Shown: in pieces, positions 16,118 through 25,693 of the stretch
Layout of the letters: every line of letters starts with the position of its first letter
Numbering within the stretch: the stretch's first letter is position 1
DNA from: Campylobacterales bacterium
GTDB taxonomy: Bacteria > Campylobacterota > Campylobacteria > Campylobacterales > Campylobacteraceae
Length of the DNA: 35,192 bases
Assembly: GCA_014859645.1 (NCBI GenBank)
Contig: JACUTV010000014.1
Coordinates: 1 to 35,192, forward strand
Reading direction: 5' to 3'
The notes under the pieces: generated by a model
Databases searched by the model: none
What the model was told of the DNA's origin: nothing
Seen by the model: only the letters and a program-made list of their open reading frames with translations
Position numbers and translations under genes: made by a program

Positions 16118-17753
16118 ACTCGCCTCTTTACCCAAAGACACCAACGGGGCCTATGAAATTGAACACGCTTCTCTTGTGGAGATTGCAACGCACTTAAAAG
16201 AAACCCTAGGTTACGAACTCTTGCTGGACATCACCGCCATAGACTACCTAGGACTTCCCGACACTCCCAAACGCTTCGCCCTCATTTATCTTTTTCGCAA
16301 CCTCACCACCCCCGAACCCATCACCCTAAAACTGTGGGTGCAAGAGCGCGTACCAAGCTTGTGCCACCTTTATCACAGTGCCAATTGGGCAGAACGGGAA
16401 GTGTGGGACCAGTACGGCGTTGCCTTTGAAGGGCACCCCAACCTCAGACGCATCCTCAACCACCACCAATTCAAAGGCCATCCTTTGCGCAAGGATTATC
16501 CCATCACCCAAGGGCAGTGGTGTGAAACGACCGATGATTTGATGGACCAAATGCACCTGCGTTTAGCACACCATAAACTCCCTTCATTTAAAGAGTTTAA
16601 CTTTTTAAACCTCGGGCCCGCGCACCCTGCCACCCACGGCACTATCCGCACCCTTGTGGCTTTGCACGGCGAAACTATCCGCGCGGCGGTGTGTGAGATT
16701 GGCTATTTGCACCGTGGGTTTGAAAAATCCTGTGAAAACCACACGTACAATCAAATCATCCCCTACACCGACCGTCTTAATTACTGTTCCGCCATCTTAA
16801 ATAACATCGCTTTTGCGCACACGGTAGAAGGCATGCTGGGGCTCACCTTGCCAGAACGGGGAGAGTATTTGCGGGTCATCTTAGGGGAACTTAGCCGCAT
16901 CATCGACCACCTCGTTTGCCTCGCCGCGGGTCTTGTGGACATGGGCGCGCTGACGAATTACTGGTACTTATACAACCCGCGCGAAAAAGTCTACACCCTC
17001 TTTTCCAAACTTACAGGTGCCAGACTCACTAACTCGTTCATGCGCATCGGTGGCATGGCCCATGATACGTACGAGGGATTTGAAGAGGACGTGGAAGCGT
17101 GTTTGAGAGAAATCGAAGCAGGTGTTTCTGATACCCTAGGGCTCATCACCCACAACCGCATCTTTCACGACCGCACCCAAAACGTGGGGGTTATCTCTGC
17201 CAAAGAGGCGTTAAATTACGGCTTTACAGGGCCGAATTTGCGCGCGTGTGGCGTGGCGTACGACCTGCGCTCCGTGGCACCCTATTCGGTGTATGAGCGT
17301 TTTGATTTTGAGATTCCAGTAGGTAGCGTAGGGGATGTATACGACCGCACCATGGTGCGCTTTGAAGAGATTGCCCAAAGTGCTTCTATCATCCGTCAAG
17401 CCCTTAAACAGCTTCCTGGCGGGCCCGTGTGTGTGAAAGAGCGCTCCGTGACCTTGCCTTCCAAACAAGAGGTGTACACCACCATCGAAGGGGCCATGAA
17501 CCACTTCAAGCTCATTTACGAAGGTGTCCACGTCCCGCCCAAAGAGTACTACCGCGCTATCGAAGGAGCCAACGGAGAGTTGGGATTTTTTATCCACAGC
17601 GATGGAAGTGGCACCCCTCGAAAAGTCAAAGTGCGCCCGCCTTGTTTTCCCGCCATGGCGGCCTTGCCCCACCTCATCGAAGGCGGGATGATCGCCGATG
17701 CGGTGTTGGCGCTGGGGAGTCTAAATATTGTCGCAGGAGAATTAGACCGATGA
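16110..17753 (+). CDS. nuoCD: NADH-quinone oxidoreductase fused subunit C/D
   Basis: 547 residues from the ATG at 16110 (AAGGA upstream; a TTG one codon earlier is less likely). The NuoC part covers about 1-150, with [20 protein letters not shown]. The NuoD part begins near 165, with [14 protein letters not shown] and [11 protein letters not shown]. NuoD forms the quinone pocket with NuoB. The fusion is as in E. coli; Campylobacter and Helicobacter encode C and D separately. ATGA overlap with nuoE. Confidence 0.93.
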   Translation: MVELASLPKDTNGAYEIEHASLVEIATHLKETLGYELLLDITAIDYLGLPDTPKRFALIYLFRNLTTPEPITLKLWVQERVPSLCHLYHSANWAEREVWDQYGVAFEGHPNLRRILNHHQFKGHPLRKDYPITQGQWCETTDDLMDQMHLRLAHHKLPSFKEFNFLNLGPAHPATHGTIRTLVALHGETIRAAVCEIGYLHRGFEKSCENHTYNQIIPYTDRLNYCSAILNNIAFAHTVEGMLGLTLPERGEYLRVILGELSRIIDHLVCLAAGLVDMGALTNYWYLYNPREKVYTLFSKLTGARLTNSFMRIGGMAHDTYEGFEEDVEACLREIEAGVSDTLGLITHNRIFHDRTQNVGVISAKEALNYGFTGPNLRACGVAYDLRSVAPYSVYERFDFEIPVGSVGDVYDRTMVRFEEIAQSASIIRQALKQLPGGPVCVKERSVTLPSKQEVYTTIEGAMNHFKLIYEGVHVPPKEYYRAIEGANGELGFFIHSDGSGTPRKVKVRPPCFPAMAALPHLIEGGMIADAVLALGSLNIVAGELDR

Positions 17754-18226
17754 GTTTTTCCTTTAGCCCAGAAAATGAGACCAAATTTGAACACCTGCGC
17801 ACCCGTTACCCTTCTCTTCGGGCGTTAATGTTGCCTGTTTTGTGGATGGTGCAAGAACAAGAAGGGTGGATTTCTCCTGAAGCCATGGAATACCTCGCCC
17901 AAAAACTTTCCATCACCCCCACGGAAGTGTACAGTGTGGCTTCTTTTTACACCATGTTTCATTTTAAGCCCATTGGCACGCACCATATTCAAGTGTGCAA
18001 AACCCTCTCGTGCATGCTTGGAGGGAGTGAGAGCATCCTTGCTTACCTTCAAAAAACACTGGGCATTACCTGTGGTCAAACTACGCCCGATGGACGTTTC
18101 ACCCTCACCCAAGTGGAGTGTTTAGGGGCGTGTGGTGGGGCACCTTGCGTGTGCATCGACACCACCTACTACGAAAAAGTGAGCGAAACAACCCTGAGCG
18201 CTCTTTTAGAGGAGCTTCGCTCATGA
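17750..18226 (+). CDS. nuoE: NADH-quinone oxidoreductase subunit E
   Basis: 158 residues. Thioredoxin-like [2Fe-2S] subunit with ligands C83, C88, C124 and C128 in CKTLSC and CLGACGG. It partners NuoF in the NADH-input module. The ATG overlaps the nuoCD stop. A longer upstream open frame is a shadow of nuoCD. Confidence 0.93.
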   Translation: MSFSFSPENETKFEHLRTRYPSLRALMLPVLWMVQEQEGWISPEAMEYLAQKLSITPTEVYSVASFYTMFHFKPIGTHHIQVCKTLSCMLGGSESILAYLQKTLGITCGQTTPDGRFTLTQVECLGACGGAPCVCIDTTYYEKVSETTLSALLEELRS

Positions 18227-19449
18227 GATGCTCACTCATCAGCCGTCTGTTTTCCATCCCCGGTGCGCACACCCTAGAAGTTGCAAAAGCTAACGGACGC
18301 TACAGTTCCTTGTCTAGGCTCTTTTCTTTAACACCCGAAGCAGTGGTAGAAGAGGTAGTCAAAAGCGGCTTGCGCGGCAAAGGGGGTGGCGGATCTCCCA
18401 CGGGTGAAAAATGGCTTCTTATGCCTCCTCTTGATGGCAAACCACGTCACCTCGTCGTCAACGCCGATGAGAGTGAACCAGGCACCTTTAAAGACCGCCA
18501 AATCTTAGAATACGACCCCCACTTGCTCATCGAAGGTATAATCGCAAGTGCGTATGCTTTACATGTAAAGCACGCATACGTGTACATTCGGGGCGAATAC
18601 CACTTTTGGGCGGCACGCTTTGAAACAGCGCTCAAAGAGGCGTATGGGGCTGGCTTGCTTGGAAAAAGACTAGACATCACCTTGCACAGAGGCGCAGGAG
18701 CGTACATTTGTGGCGAAAAAACTGCCTTGCTTGAATCCCTAGAAGGCAAGCGTGGACACCCAAGACTCAAACCCCACACCAAAGAACCCGAGTGGCTTTT
18801 TGGACACCCAGCAGTTGTTAATAACGTCGAAACCATCGCTTCTGTTCCCTACATCATCGAACACGGCTTTGAGGCGTACCGCGCTTTTGGCACCCCCCAA
18901 AGTCCAGGCACCATGCTCTTTGGCCTTAGTGGTCACGTTACAAATCCTGGTATCTACGAACTGGCTTTTGGCACCTCTATGCAGTGGTTTTTGGACGAAA
19001 TCGGCGGGGGCGTGAAAGAGGGAAAAGCCCTCAAAGCCATTGTTCCTGGAGGCTCATCGTGTTCCATTTTAAAAGCCCAACACATTCCTAATGTGACGCT
19101 AGATTATGAATCCTTAAAATGTAGCAACTCTACCCTTGGTACAGGGGGTATGATTATCATGGATGAGACCGTCAGCATCCCAAAAGCGATGAAAAATCTG
19201 CTAGAATTCTACCACCATGAATCCTGTGGCCAGTGCACGCCCTGTCGTGAGGGCACAGGTTGGATGGATCGCATTTTGGCAAAAGTGCTTAACGGCCAAG
19301 GAAAACGCAGCGACATTGACTTGCTTTTGGAAATTAGCACCACCATGAATGGAAAAACCATTTGTGTTTTCGCCCCCGCAGTAGCAGACATGGCGGTGAG
19401 CTACATTCACGCGTTTCCCGAGGAGTTTTATGCCCTTTGCCCCAGCTAA
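18223..19449 (+). CDS. nuoF: NADH-quinone oxidoreductase subunit F
   Basis: 408 residues, the FMN and NADH binding subunit. FMN/NADH loop at 49-64 reads GLRGKGGGGSPTGEKW, followed by NADESEPGTFKDR (80-92), GAYICGEKTALLESLEG (159-175) and cluster N3 ligands C335, C338, C341 (SCGQCTPCREGTGW) and C381. In most NuoF the loop is GRGGAGF(P/S)TG; here the phenylalanine is serine (S58). The rest is orthodox. The start has GAGGAG upstream and overlaps nuoE by 4 bp. Contains a TTACATGTAA copy at 18559. Confidence 0.93.
   Translation: MRCSLISRLFSIPGAHTLEVAKANGRYSSLSRLFSLTPEAVVEEVVKSGLRGKGGGGSPTGEKWLLMPPLDGKPRHLVVNADESEPGTFKDRQILEYDPHLLIEGIIASAYALHVKHAYVYIRGEYHFWAARFETALKEAYGAGLLGKRLDITLHRGAGAYICGEKTALLESLEGKRGHPRLKPHTKEPEWLFGHPAVVNNVETIASVPYIIEHGFEAYRAFGTPQSPGTMLFGLSGHVTNPGIYELAFGTSMQWFLDEIGGGVKEGKALKAIVPGGSSCSILKAQHIPNVTLDYESLKCSNSTLGTGGMIIMDETVSIPKAMKNLLEFYHHESCGQCTPCREGTGWMDRILAKVLNGQGKRSDIDLLLEISTTMNGKTICVFAPAVADMAVSYIHAFPEEFYALCPS
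18559..18568. repeat. TTACATGTAA palindrome in nuoF
   Basis: Exact copy, in frame as Leu-His-Val-Lys within a variable helix region of NuoF. Confidence 0.8.
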
Positions 19450-19459
19450 GGAACCTTAC

Positions 19460-20110
19460 ATGTACCACTCTCTTGAAAATATTTGCCTCTTTAGTTCACT
19501 CAGCAAAGAACAACTCAAGAAGCTTCACCAAATCAGCACCATCAAGCAGTTTAAAGAGGGCAATATTCTGTTTTACGAAGGAGAAGAGCCAGGGTATTTG
19601 TACTTTTTGCTCGAAGGGTTGGTAAAACTCTACCGCTATGACGCTAAAAATACCATCACTATTTTAGACTACTATTACACCCAAGCCCTCATCGGCGAGG
19701 CCGCGTCCTTGCAACGCACGCCCTACCAAACCACTGCCGAGTGTGACACGGACTCCACGGTTCTCATGGTCGAGTACGAAGAGTTTGCCAAACATTTTTT
19801 GTGCGATCCTGACGTGGCTATTCAGCTCATCATGCAGTTAGTCAAAAAAGTGAAGGCGCTGATGAATAACCGCGTCCCCCAAACGTCCATGCAAAAAATC
19901 GCCCAGCTTATTCACGAAAACAGTGAACTCTTTACAAAAATCAAAAAATACAAAATCGCAAGCATTCTTAACATGGCCCCTGAAACCTTTTCGCGCAACC
20001 TCAAAAAGCTCAAAAAAGAGGGGATTATCACCTACACTAGCACCACGTTTGAAGTGCTAGACGCCAAAAAACTCTGTACCCTGTACGATACATGTAAAAC
20101 CCTCAGATAG
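19460..20110 (+). CDS. Crp/Fnr-family transcriptional regulator
   Basis: 216 residues. N-terminal cyclic-nucleotide-binding-type beta roll with EGNILFYEGEEPGYLYFLLEG (about 34-54), a dimer helix near 110-130 and a C-terminal winged helix with the recognition segment MAPETFSRNLKKLKKEGII. There is no N-terminal cysteine cluster, so it is not a classic oxygen-sensing FNR. It starts 10 bp after nuoF behind AAGGAA, so it is probably read with nuoA-F. Its ATG lies inside a near copy of the palindrome (TTACATGTAC, 19456-19465). The ligand is unknown. Its stop is one base from the convergent nuoN stop. Confidence 0.9.
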   Translation: MYHSLENICLFSSLSKEQLKKLHQISTIKQFKEGNILFYEGEEPGYLYFLLEGLVKLYRYDAKNTITILDYYYTQALIGEAASLQRTPYQTTAECDTDSTVLMVEYEEFAKHFLCDPDVAIQLIMQLVKKVKALMNNRVPQTSMQKIAQLIHENSELFTKIKKYKIASILNMAPETFSRNLKKLKKEGIITYTSTTFEVLDAKKLCTLYDTCKTLR

Positions 20111-20111
20111 G

Positions 20112-21587
20112 TCAGTGCAAAAACAAAGATTTGTGGGCAATGGTCGCTAAATCCATAATCACATCGACCCCGCCGATGCCTCCTAGGACAATCACAAAGG
20201 CCAAGGTTCCAATGATTTTAGGCGTAATACCCCGAAATACCGGCACTGTGGTTAAGGTAGCGGAAGGGTAAAAATACATCATGGCGATGAGCTTAAAATA
20301 ATAATACACCGACACAAAAGTCGCGAGCATCGCAAAGACCGCCAAAGGCGTATAGCCCGCTTGAATGGCTCCCGTGAAAATGTAAAACTTCCCAATAAAC
20401 CCGATGGTCGAAGGAATCCCTGCAAGGGAGAGCATAAACACGCTCATGGCCGCAGCCATGTACGGATGCAACAAGGCAAAGCCCTTAAAATCCTCATAAC
20501 TGATGCGCAATTTATCATCGGAGAGAATGTATGAGAGCAAGCCAAAAGCCCCCACGGCCGAGAGAAAATAGGCCACTTGGTAAAAGATGATAGAAGAAGC
20601 CGCGTGCTGAGGCAAGGCATCCGTGGATAAAAAAGCGATGAGCAAATACCCTGTATGGACGATGGAAGAAGCCGCCAGTAAGCGCTTGATGCTTTGCTGG
20701 ATGATGGCCATCAACGACCCATACACCAAAGTACACACGATAACACCCACAAGCAACATGTTCCACATCGCCTTAATGGACTCAAATTCCACGAGCATCA
20801 ACCGCAACATAAACCCAAACACCGCAATCTTAAAAGCCGCCGCCATAAATCCCGTCACGGGCAACGGCGCCCCATCGTACACATCAATCGCCCATCCTTG
20901 AAAAGGAAACGCGGCAATTTTAAATAAAAAGGTAATCAAAATCAGCGTTCCGCCGATGCGCACGAGAGCCAACTCCTCCAAGGGACGGGTGGTAATTACA
21001 AGCAACAGTTCCCCCAGGCGTGTCGTTTGCGCACCCGCGTAAATACATGCAACGCCGAGCAAAAACAAAGCGCCCGCCAAGGAACCCAACACAAGGTACT
21101 TGTAGGCCGCTTCCGTGCGTTTTTCGTGGCTCTTGTGGTACCCAATCATCACGTACACGCTAATAGAAGCAATCTCAAGGGCAATAAACGCCACCATGAG
21201 TTCCCGCGCTTGGGTAAGCACCATCATCCCAAACACCGAAAACAAAAAGAGTGCAAAAAACTCTCCCTTATAGTAACGGTGGATGATAAAATAATGCTGC
21301 CCAATCAAGATAATCAGCATCGCCGCGATGAGTAAAATCGCGTTAAAATACCCCGAGTAGCTATCGGCAATGAGCATTCCACCAAAGACGTTTGGCAACA
21401 ATTCCACTGCGTACAATTGCCCCAACAACGCTAACTGAAACACCGAAGCCAACCCCAAACACCCAAGGGCAATGTACGAATATTGGCGGATATTTAAAAG
21501 GTCTTTAGCCCCTAAAAGCATCAGCACAGCACCGCCAACGAGGATAATCAATAGCGGCATGAGGTGAAGCATCGCGACATAACTCAT
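20112..21587 (-). CDS. nuoN: NADH-quinone oxidoreductase subunit N
   Basis: 491 residues, antiporter-like membrane subunit with about 14 membrane segments. Marks include IALEIASISVYVMIGY with the channel glutamate, and the lysine in FLFKIAAFPFQGWAIDVYDG. Start at 21587 behind TAGGAGG; a longer frame upstream runs back into nuoM without support. Last gene of the nuoG-N operon. Confidence 0.93.
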   Translation of the reverse strand: MSYVAMLHLMPLLIILVGGAVLMLLGAKDLLNIRQYSYIALGCLGLASVFQLALLGQLYAVELLPNVFGGMLIADSYSGYFNAILLIAAMLIILIGQHYFIIHRYYKGEFFALFLFSVFGMMVLTQARELMVAFIALEIASISVYVMIGYHKSHEKRTEAAYKYLVLGSLAGALFLLGVACIYAGAQTTRLGELLLVITTRPLEELALVRIGGTLILITFLFKIAAFPFQGWAIDVYDGAPLPVTGFMAAAFKIAVFGFMLRLMLVEFESIKAMWNMLLVGVIVCTLVYGSLMAIIQQSIKRLLAASSIVHTGYLLIAFLSTDALPQHAASSIIFYQVAYFLSAVGAFGLLSYILSDDKLRISYEDFKGFALLHPYMAAAMSVFMLSLAGIPSTIGFIGKFYIFTGAIQAGYTPLAVFAMLATFVSVYYYFKLIAMMYFYPSATLTTVPVFRGITPKIIGTLAFVIVLGGIGGVDVIMDLATIAHKSLFLH

Positions 21588-23047
21588 TGCACGCCTCCTA
21601 AAATTCCACCCAAGTAATCCAACACCGTGGGTTCGATTTTCGCAAAAAACCACTCAGGGTCTAGTCCCATCGCCACGATTAACAGCGCGATAGGCAAAAG
21701 CCCAAGGCCTTGCTTCCACGACAAATCCACCATAGTTTTTGCACTTTCTTGCTCTTCTTGGAGGGTTACTCTCCCAAACATCCAGAGCATAAAACTCGCC
21801 GCCACAAGCACACTGAGTGCCGCTACCATTCCCGCAGGAATGCCCACGTGAAACACGCCCAAGATAATCAGCAATTCCGACACAAAACCGCTGGTTCCAG
21901 GTAGCCCCACGATGCACAACATAAACAGCGCAAAATAGACCGTAAACACCGGCGCCCTTGTAGCAATCCCACCCAACGCACGAATGGATTTTGTTTTGGT
22001 ATGAAACTCCAAATGCCCCACCAGTAAAAAAAGACCGCCCGTGGCCATGGCATGGGCGACGATAAGCAACAACGCACCCATCATGCCGTACACATTTAAA
22101 CTAAACACACCCACCACAATAAACCCAAGGTGGGACGCGGACGAGTAGGCCAAGAGTTTTTTCACATCATCTTGCATGAGCGCGGCTATGCCAAAATAGA
22201 CCAAGCCAAACAGCCCCACGCCCATAACCCACGGAGCAAAATAGACGCTGTGTTCAGGAAAAAGAGGAAGTACAAATCGAATCACCCCGTACACGCCCAG
22301 TTTTGCCATGATGGCAGAAAGAAGAAAAACGCCGCCCGTGGGTGCGTTTGAGTAGGTTTTGAGTAGCCACGTATGAAAAGGAAAAAGAGGGATTTTAATG
22401 GCAAAGGCTAGCATAAAGGCACCAAAAAGCCACGCCCGCTCATTCCAACTCAGGTGGGTCAGGTGAGTCAAATGGGAAAGCTCAAAGCTCCAATGCCCAA
22501 ATTCCCTCGCATGGGAAGCGCCGAGGTACAAGATGGCAATAAACATGAGCAAGGAACCAAGCATCGTGTACAAGGTAACTTTGAGGGTTGAAAAAACCTT
22601 ATCTCCCGTGCCAAACATCCCTACAATCATAAACACAGGCAAGAGCATGGTTTCCCAAAAGAGGTAAAACAAAATCAAATCTTGCGCCATCAACGCTCCA
22701 AGCATGCCCCCTTGGATGAGCAACATACTCACCCAATACCCCTTCGTGCGCCCTTTCCACAGCAACATGTACGCACAAGGCATAAGGGTGGCGATGAGCA
22801 TTAAGATGATGAGTGAAACCCCATCAAGGCCCACAGAATAGCCAATCCCATAGGTTGTAATCCACGGCAAAAACTCCTCAAACTGCATCCCGCCCACGGG
22901 TTCAAACTGACCGTAAAGGCTCAAAGACAAGAGAAAAATCACCACACCCGTCACCAACGCGCCGTTACGTGTTTGCGTCGCATTTACTGGCAAAACCAAC
23001 AAACAAAAGGCTACGGCAATGGGGAGGAAAATAAGGATACTCAGCAT
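21584..23047 (-). CDS. nuoM: NADH-quinone oxidoreductase subunit M
   Basis: 487 residues, antiporter-like proton-pumping subunit. LFYLFWETMLLPVF holds the key glutamate, and AFAIKIPLFPFHTWL the key lysine. The ATG at 23047 overlaps the nuoL stop (TGATG). The longer frame to 23173 is an unsupported extension. A short in-frame 9-bp repeat gives SHLTHLTHL near its middle. Overlaps nuoN by 4 bp. Confidence 0.93.
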   Translation of the reverse strand: MLSILIFLPIAVAFCLLVLPVNATQTRNGALVTGVVIFLLSLSLYGQFEPVGGMQFEEFLPWITTYGIGYSVGLDGVSLIILMLIATLMPCAYMLLWKGRTKGYWVSMLLIQGGMLGALMAQDLILFYLFWETMLLPVFMIVGMFGTGDKVFSTLKVTLYTMLGSLLMFIAILYLGASHAREFGHWSFELSHLTHLTHLSWNERAWLFGAFMLAFAIKIPLFPFHTWLLKTYSNAPTGGVFLLSAIMAKLGVYGVIRFVLPLFPEHSVYFAPWVMGVGLFGLVYFGIAALMQDDVKKLLAYSSASHLGFIVVGVFSLNVYGMMGALLLIVAHAMATGGLFLLVGHLEFHTKTKSIRALGGIATRAPVFTVYFALFMLCIVGLPGTSGFVSELLIILGVFHVGIPAGMVAALSVLVAASFMLWMFGRVTLQEEQESAKTMVDLSWKQGLGLLPIALLIVAMGLDPEWFFAKIEPTVLDYLGGILGGVQ

Positions 23048-24888
23048 CACAACACCCCTAGCATGTAAAGGGACACTGCCCCAACGCCCGCTAGCATCGC
23101 AAAAGCATAGGCGCGCACGTTTCCATTTTGAAGTATTTGGGCGCGCTGTCCAAGGCGTACCGCACCCCAACATACGCGCATGATAGTCCCATCAATCCCG
23201 CGATTATCTGCTACTTTCGCAATCCACGCGCTCGTCCATTGCAACGGACGCACAATGCCCCAAGTGACCAGCGTGTCTAGATAAAAAGCGTTTCCTCGCA
23301 CGGAAGAGGCGGTGGAAAATCCTTGTTTAAACTTCCAGTATGCCAACCCAATGCCTCCCAAAACGACTACCGTATTGCCCGCCATTAAGGCGTATTCCAC
23401 GGTGTGGGAAAGGTGGACTTCGCCCCCAAACCAACACCCTATCCAATTCTCTCCGCCCAAGGCTTCAGGCACGCCAATCCACCCAGCACCCACCGCACCA
23501 AACGCCAAAACAACCATGGGCCAACGCATGCTCACAGGCACTACATGTAAAGGTTCCTCTGCCACAGGAGCACCTTCAAACACAAGAAAAAAGAGGCGAA
23601 ACATGTAAAATGCTGTTACGCCCGCCACCGCTACGCCCAACGCCCACAAGCCGTAATGGCCTTGGTTAAAAGCGGCTATTAAAATCGCGTCTTTGCTGAA
23701 AAATCCTGCCAGCGGGAAAATGCCACACAACGCCAAGGTTCCCACAAGCATCAGCCCATACACCAACGGTAAACGCGTGCGAAGGCCACCCATTTTAAAG
23801 ATATTTTGTTGATGCCCAAGAGCTACAATCACCGCCCCCGCACCCAAGAAAAGTAAGGCTTTAAAAAAGGCATGGGTAAACACGTGAAACAATCCCGCCC
23901 CATAACTTCCAATACCCACCGCCACGAACATATACCCAAGCTGTGACATGGTCGAATAAGCCAGAATTTTTTTGATGTCACTTTGGCGCGTTGCCACAAG
24001 GGCCGCAAAGAGCGAGGAGCCTGCACCAATGTAAGCAATCCACAACCCCACAGAAGGAATCAAGTCGTACAAAAACCCAAAACGGGCGACCATGTACACA
24101 CCCGCCGTGACCATGGTCGCAGCGTGAATGAGCGCGGAAACAGGTGTTGGCCCTGCCATCGCATCAGGAAGCCATACATGTAAAGGGAGTTGCGCAGATT
24201 TTCCCATCGCGCCGATAAAGAGCATCGCGCCGATAAAATGCAAGGTGCCGCTTTCTACAAGGTGAATATTTTCCTCCAGAGACGCATAATCAAACCCCGC
24301 ACTTCCTATCATCACAAACAGCGTACACAACCCCACGATAAAGCCAAAGTCTCCCACGCGGTTTGCTAAAAACGCTTTATTGCCTGCTTCCACATTGGCG
24401 CGTTTTTGATGGTAGTACCCAATGAGCGCGTAGGAACAAATCCCCACGCCTTCCCAACCGATAAACATCACCACGGGTGAACTGGCGAGTACGAGTACAA
24501 GCATCGAGGCAAGGAAGAGGTTAAAAAAAGCAAAAAACTTTCCAAAACCCGCATCCTTGGCCATATACCCGCCCGCATACACGTGGATTAATCCGCCAAT
24601 AAAGGTGATAAACAGCGCCATAAACAAGCTTAACGTATCGCCCATAAAGCCCATGCGGATGTGAAAATCCCCTACATGTAACCATGTATAAGCTTCGTAT
24701 ACCACAGGGGCTTGTTGTTCTAAAAAAGTTTTTAAAACCCAAAGACTCATCACAAAACTCATCCACGGTGTTGCTACACCAATAGCAAAAAAAATCTTCT
24801 GCGAAACAGGCCTTACATGTAAGGAAAAAAGATATAGCCCTCCTAACACAATCGCCCCAAACAAGGGCACGAGCACAATCCACATCAT
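23047..24888 (-). CDS. nuoL: NADH-quinone oxidoreductase subunit L
   Basis: 613 residues, the distal antiporter-like subunit with a C-terminal transverse helix region. The conserved QLPLHVWLPDAMAGPTPVSA is present, as is GWEGVGICSYALIGY. It contains the largest local set of palindrome copies in the window: exact at 24813 and near copies at 23541, 24174, 24672, 23599 and 23059. Starts at the ATGA overlap with nuoK. Confidence 0.94.
   Translation of the reverse strand: MMWIVLVPLFGAIVLGGLYLFSLHVRPVSQKIFFAIGVATPWMSFVMSLWVLKTFLEQQAPVVYEAYTWLHVGDFHIRMGFMGDTLSLFMALFITFIGGLIHVYAGGYMAKDAGFGKFFAFFNLFLASMLVLVLASSPVVMFIGWEGVGICSYALIGYYHQKRANVEAGNKAFLANRVGDFGFIVGLCTLFVMIGSAGFDYASLEENIHLVESGTLHFIGAMLFIGAMGKSAQLPLHVWLPDAMAGPTPVSALIHAATMVTAGVYMVARFGFLYDLIPSVGLWIAYIGAGSSLFAALVATRQSDIKKILAYSTMSQLGYMFVAVGIGSYGAGLFHVFTHAFFKALLFLGAGAVIVALGHQQNIFKMGGLRTRLPLVYGLMLVGTLALCGIFPLAGFFSKDAILIAAFNQGHYGLWALGVAVAGVTAFYMFRLFFLVFEGAPVAEEPLHVVPVSMRWPMVVLAFGAVGAGWIGVPEALGGENWIGCWFGGEVHLSHTVEYALMAGNTVVVLGGIGLAYWKFKQGFSTASSVRGNAFYLDTLVTWGIVRPLQWTSAWIAKVADNRGIDGTIMRVCWGAVRLGQRAQILQNGNVRAYAFAMLAGVGAVSLYMLGVL
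24813..24822. repeat. TTACATGTAA palindrome in nuoL
   Basis: Exact copy near the start of nuoL, read on the minus strand as Leu-His-Val-Arg in the loop after the first membrane segment. Confidence 0.8.
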
Positions 24889-25199
24889 CGTGTCCCCTTA
24901 GGACGCAAGGTATTAAACCGGTCGATGTTCAGGGTCCGTCGGTGCTTCACAAGGGTCACGATAAGAGCCAAAAATACCGCCGCTTCCGCTGCGGCGATGG
25001 CGATGATGAGCAAAGCCATCACTTGCCCGTCACTCCCTTCGTGGTAGCGCGAAAGCCCCACTAAAAGGAGGTTTATGCCATTAAGCATGAGTTCGATGCT
25101 CAGATAAACCACAAAGATATTTTTACGCGACACCACGCCCAAAAAGCCGATGCAAAACAACACCAAGGCCACCAAGGCCACCCCTTGAATGCTCATCAT
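24885..25199 (-). CDS. nuoK: NADH-quinone oxidoreductase subunit K
   Basis: 104 residues, three membrane segments. The conserved glutamates lie in YLSIELMLNGINLLLV and IAAAEAAVFLALIV. Overlaps both neighbours by 4 bp. Confidence 0.94.
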   Translation of the reverse strand: MMSIQGVALVALVLFCIGFLGVVSRKNIFVVYLSIELMLNGINLLLVGLSRYHEGSDGQVMALLIIAIAAAEAAVFLALIVTLVKHRRTLNIDRFNTLRPKGTR

Positions 25200-25693
25200 A
25201 CACGTTCCTTTTTTAGCAATACCACCGCGCCAACGAGTGCTGCGAGTAAGAGCAAGGAGATAAGCTCAAAAGGCAAAACCCAGTCCTTAAACAGTGCCAT
25301 TCCAAGCCCATGAATGCCCCCAAAGCCTTCCCCAAGAACAACGAGTTTTTCATTGCCCAAGGTGCTAAAGCCGCGCATACCAAGGGCGACTAGTGGCGCC
25401 AAACACACGGCGCCAAGGACAAGGGTTTTACCCTGACCTTTCTCATCAGGCAAATGGGACGTTTGGACGTTGAGCACCATGATGACAAATAAAATCAACG
25501 TAATCACTGCGCCCGCGTATAAAATGATTTGTACCATGAATAAAAACGTTGCACTCAACAAAGCAAACAACCCCGCTAAGGCAACCACCGTCGCGATAAA
25601 ACTCACCCCCGAATGCACAGGTTGTTTAAAGGTAATCACCCCCACGGCCCCCGCAATGGCGATGATTGAAAGCACCCCAAATACCAACTCCAT
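25196..25693 (-). CDS. nuoJ: NADH-quinone oxidoreductase subunit J
   Basis: 165 residues, five membrane segments, with the family segment FLFMVQIILYAGAVITLILF. The ATG at 25693 is preferred over the GTG one codon earlier, because it has a GGGG ribosome site at better spacing. It overlaps the nuoI stop. Confidence 0.92.
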   Translation of the reverse strand: MELVFGVLSIIAIAGAVGVITFKQPVHSGVSFIATVVALAGLFALLSATFLFMVQIILYAGAVITLILFVIMVLNVQTSHLPDEKGQGKTLVLGAVCLAPLVALGMRGFSTLGNEKLVVLGEGFGGIHGLGMALFKDWVLPFELISLLLLAALVGAVVLLKKERV

